A DNA stretch of 64,000 nucleotides from Oerskovia jenensis (GTDB lineage: Bacteria; Actinomycetota; Actinomycetes; Actinomycetales; Cellulomonadaceae): NCBI RefSeq assembly GCF_016907235.1, contig NZ_JAFBBO010000001.1, positions 3,100,001 to 3,164,000 of the forward strand. Reading direction: 5' to 3'. Below, piece by piece: positions 62,416-64,000 of the stretch. The position numbers and the translations under genes are program-made. Under the pieces are notes generated by a model that made no database searches, had not been told where the DNA came from, and saw only the letters and a program-made list of their open reading frames with translations. How positions within the stretch are numbered: position 1 is the stretch's first letter; each line of letters starts with the position of its first letter.

Positions 62416-62530
62416 GACCTCCCCCCGAGCTCTCCGTGAGCTCCCCCTGATCTCCGCCGGGCACCGCCCTGCGGTCCTTGGCGCTGCGCGCACACCGCGC
62501 GTCGCGCTCCGTACAACGAAGGCAGATTCG

Positions 62531-64000
62531 ATGCACGTGAAACTCACCGGGCACCGCGCCCGGGTCGGCGCGGCCCTCGCGACCACGACGGCGTTGTTCG
62601 CGACGATGCTCGTCGCGGCCGCCACGTCGTCGGCCGCGGCCGCAGACTGCGCCCCGGCCTGGTCGGCGACGGCGACCTACACCAACGGTGCGGCCGTCTC
62701 GAAGGACGGCGTGAACTACTCGGCGAAGTGGTGGACCCAGAACAACGTCCCCGGCGCAGACGCCGCCGGCCCCTGGGTCTCCCAGGGAGCGTGCGGCCCG
62801 ACGGGTGGGACCACGGGTGGCACAACCGGTGGCACGACGGGTGGTACGACCGGTGGCACGACCGGCGGCACGACGGGTGGTACGACCGGCGGGACCACGG
62901 GTGGCACGACCGGCGGGACCACGGGTGGCACGACCGGCGGCACGACGGGTGGGACCACGGGTGGCACGACCGGCGGGACCACGGGTGGCACGACCGGCGG
63001 GGCCACGGGTGGCACGACCGGTGGGACGACGACCCCGGTGACCCCCGCGACGGGCCACGAGGCGTGCCGTCCGGACGGCATGTACAAGACCCCGGGCGTG
63101 GACGTCCCCTACTGCGACGTCTACGACACCGCGGGCCGCGAGAAGCTCCCCAACGGCCTGGACCGCCGCGTGATCGGCTACTTCTCGAGCTGGCGCACGG
63201 GGGCCAACGGCCAGCCGCGCTACCTCGCGAGCGACATCCCCTGGAACAAGCTCTCGCACATCAACTACGCGTTCGCGCACGTCGGTGCCGACAACAAGAT
63301 CTCGGTCAACGCGCAGGCCGCGGGCAACGCGTCGACCGACATGACGTGGCCGGGGGTCGCCGGGGCCGCGATGGACCCGACCCTGTCCTACACGGGGCAC
63401 TTCAACCTGCTCGCGAAGTACAAGAAGGCGAACCCGGGCGTGAAGGTGATCCCCGCCGTCGGGGGGTGGGCCGAGACCGGTGGCTACTTCGACGCGAACG
63501 GCAACCGTGTCGCGTCGGGCGGCTTCTACACGATGACCGAGTCCCAGGCGAAGATCGACACGTTCGCCGACTCGACCGTCGCGTTCATCCGCCAGTACGG
63601 GTTCGACGGCATCGACATCGACTACGAGTACCCCACGTCCAACAAGGGCGCCGGCAACCCGGACGACTTCGCGTTCTCGGACGCCAAGCGTGACAAGCAC
63701 TTCCAGGGGTACGTGAACCTCCTCAAGACGCTCCGCGAGAAGCTCGACAAGGCGGGCGCCGAGGACGGCGAGTACTACATGCTGACGACCGCGACGCCGT
63801 CGTCCGGGTGGCTGCTGCGCGGCATGGAGGCCTTCCAGGTCGTCCAGTACCTCGACTACGTCAACCTCATGTCGTACGACCTGCACGGTGCGTGGAACGA
63901 GCACGTCGGTGGCAACTCGCCGCTGTTCGACGACGGCAAGGACCCCGAGCTCACCGCTGCGGGTGTCTACACGGCGTACAAGGGCATGGGCTACCTCAAC
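62531..64000 (+). CDS. GH18 chitinase with N-terminal CBM5/12, cut by window end (chitinase 3)
   Basis: The first 490 codons are visible. A signal peptide (LATTTALFATMLVAAATSSAAAA) is followed at residues 38-85 by a CBM5/12 (CAPAWSATATYTNGAAVSKDGV). A long GGTT linker (88-170) leads to a GH18 domain from about 208, with the catalytic DGIDIDYEYP near residue 358. The catalytic domain is of a different GH18 subgroup from chitinases 1 and 2 (YEYP in place of WEWP, no LYLKGNLP segment). The modules are in reverse order compared with chitinase 2. The C-terminus lies beyond the window. Confidence 0.92.
   Translation, partial: MHVKLTGHRARVGAALATTTALFATMLVAAATSSAAAADCAPAWSATATYTNGAAVSKDGVNYSAKWWTQNNVPGADAAGPWVSQGACGPTGGTTGGTTGGTTGGTTGGTTGGTTGGTTGGTTGGTTGGTTGGTTGGTTGGTTGGTTGGTTGGTTGGATGGTTGGTTTPVTPATGHEACRPDGMYKTPGVDVPYCDVYDTAGREKLPNGLDRRVIGYFSSWRTGANGQPRYLASDIPWNKLSHINYAFAHVGADNKISVNAQAAGNASTDMTWPGVAGAAMDPTLSYTGHFNLLAKYKKANPGVKVIPAVGGWAETGGYFDANGNRVASGGFYTMTESQAKIDTFADSTVAFIRQYGFDGIDIDYEYPTSNKGAGNPDDFAFSDAKRDKHFQGYVNLLKTLREKLDKAGAEDGEYYMLTTATPSSGWLLRGMEAFQVVQYLDYVNLMSYDLHGAWNEHVGGNSPLFDDGKDPELTAAGVYTAYKGMGYLN
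62797..63040 (+). repeat. Gly-Gly-Thr-Thr coding repeat, linker of chitinase 3
   Basis: About nineteen tandem 12-bp units of the type GGYGGSACSACS. It is the longest of three such arrays and nearly the same at DNA level as those of chitinase 2. Confidence 0.85.

Noticed and set aside
61675-63040. Regular 12-bp direct repeats that could be taken for a CRISPR or satellite array
   Set aside because: They are in frame within chitinase genes, have no spacers, and encode Gly-Gly-Thr-Thr linkers. The reverse-strand Val-Val-Pro-Pro reading frames over them are shadows.

Overview
The window is very GC-rich, uses many GTG (and one TTG) starts, and is packed with short intergenic gaps. It reads as a chromosome segment of a cellulolytic or chitinolytic actinobacterium of the Cellulomonadaceae/Promicromonosporaceae type (Oerskovia- or Cellulosimicrobium-like). 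That placement is an inference from gene content: a SigK/RskA/MPT83-like/DipZ block, a GlnR-type regulator, a GlxR/Crp regulator, LAXTG-anchored protein, and chitinases with Gly-Gly-Thr-Thr linkers. I see no transposase, phage gene, CRISPR array, rRNA or replication origin. One tRNA (Pro, anticodon CGG) is present.

Layout. 1-3600: an ABC exporter (minus strand), a TauE/SafE-type permease, a HAD hydrolase and a small membrane protein. 3830-6250: the lysC-asd operon (first two steps of aspartate-family amino acid synthesis). 6450-10680: a YtrA-type GntR regulator with a clear operator and its ABC exporter, followed by a second ABC exporter. 10690-12750: a NUDIX hydrolase and a class I DAHP synthase preceded by an aromatic-residue leader peptide and attenuator-like hairpins. 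12820-20500: a DUF4232 membrane protein, then sigK-rskA, a LAXTG surface protein, a fasciclin lipoprotein and dipZ; three promoters here share the same -35/-10 pair with identical 16-bp spacing. 20690-24680: a secreted LamG-like protein, an FNT-family channel, a DUF2625 protein. 24720-29740: a compact five-gene minus-strand operon (sulfite-oxidase-like enzyme, crotonase, DyP peroxidase, DUF4331 protein, small alpha/beta protein) that I cannot match to a described pathway. 29970-34760: GntR regulator plus prpD-prpB-prpC (methylcitrate cycle for propionate). 34830-43960: ferredoxin-reductase-like flavoprotein, tRNA-Pro, metallophosphoesterase and bifunctional PBP, RidA, Crp, endonuclease III, alpha/beta hydrolase and GlnR. 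44180-53240: thioredoxin/DUF4395, pentapeptide protein, DsrE protein, a 37-residue membrane protein, nitrobindin-like protein, YgfZ, a FUSC-like membrane protein, VapBC, DUF2516, asparaginase and dtd. 53450-64000: a chitin-utilisation region with three GH18 chitinases (the last cut by the window end), a large LuxR (LAL-type) regulator and CorA.

Regulatory and repeat structure is the most unusual part. Four copies of one long palindrome (core TTGTCAGAACSAGCG and its complement) sit between genes, one of them inside the prp operon. Several unrelated long palindromes occupy other gaps. Many start codons lie 6-7 bases after a TAnnnT -10 box with no ribosome-binding site, suggesting leaderless transcripts.
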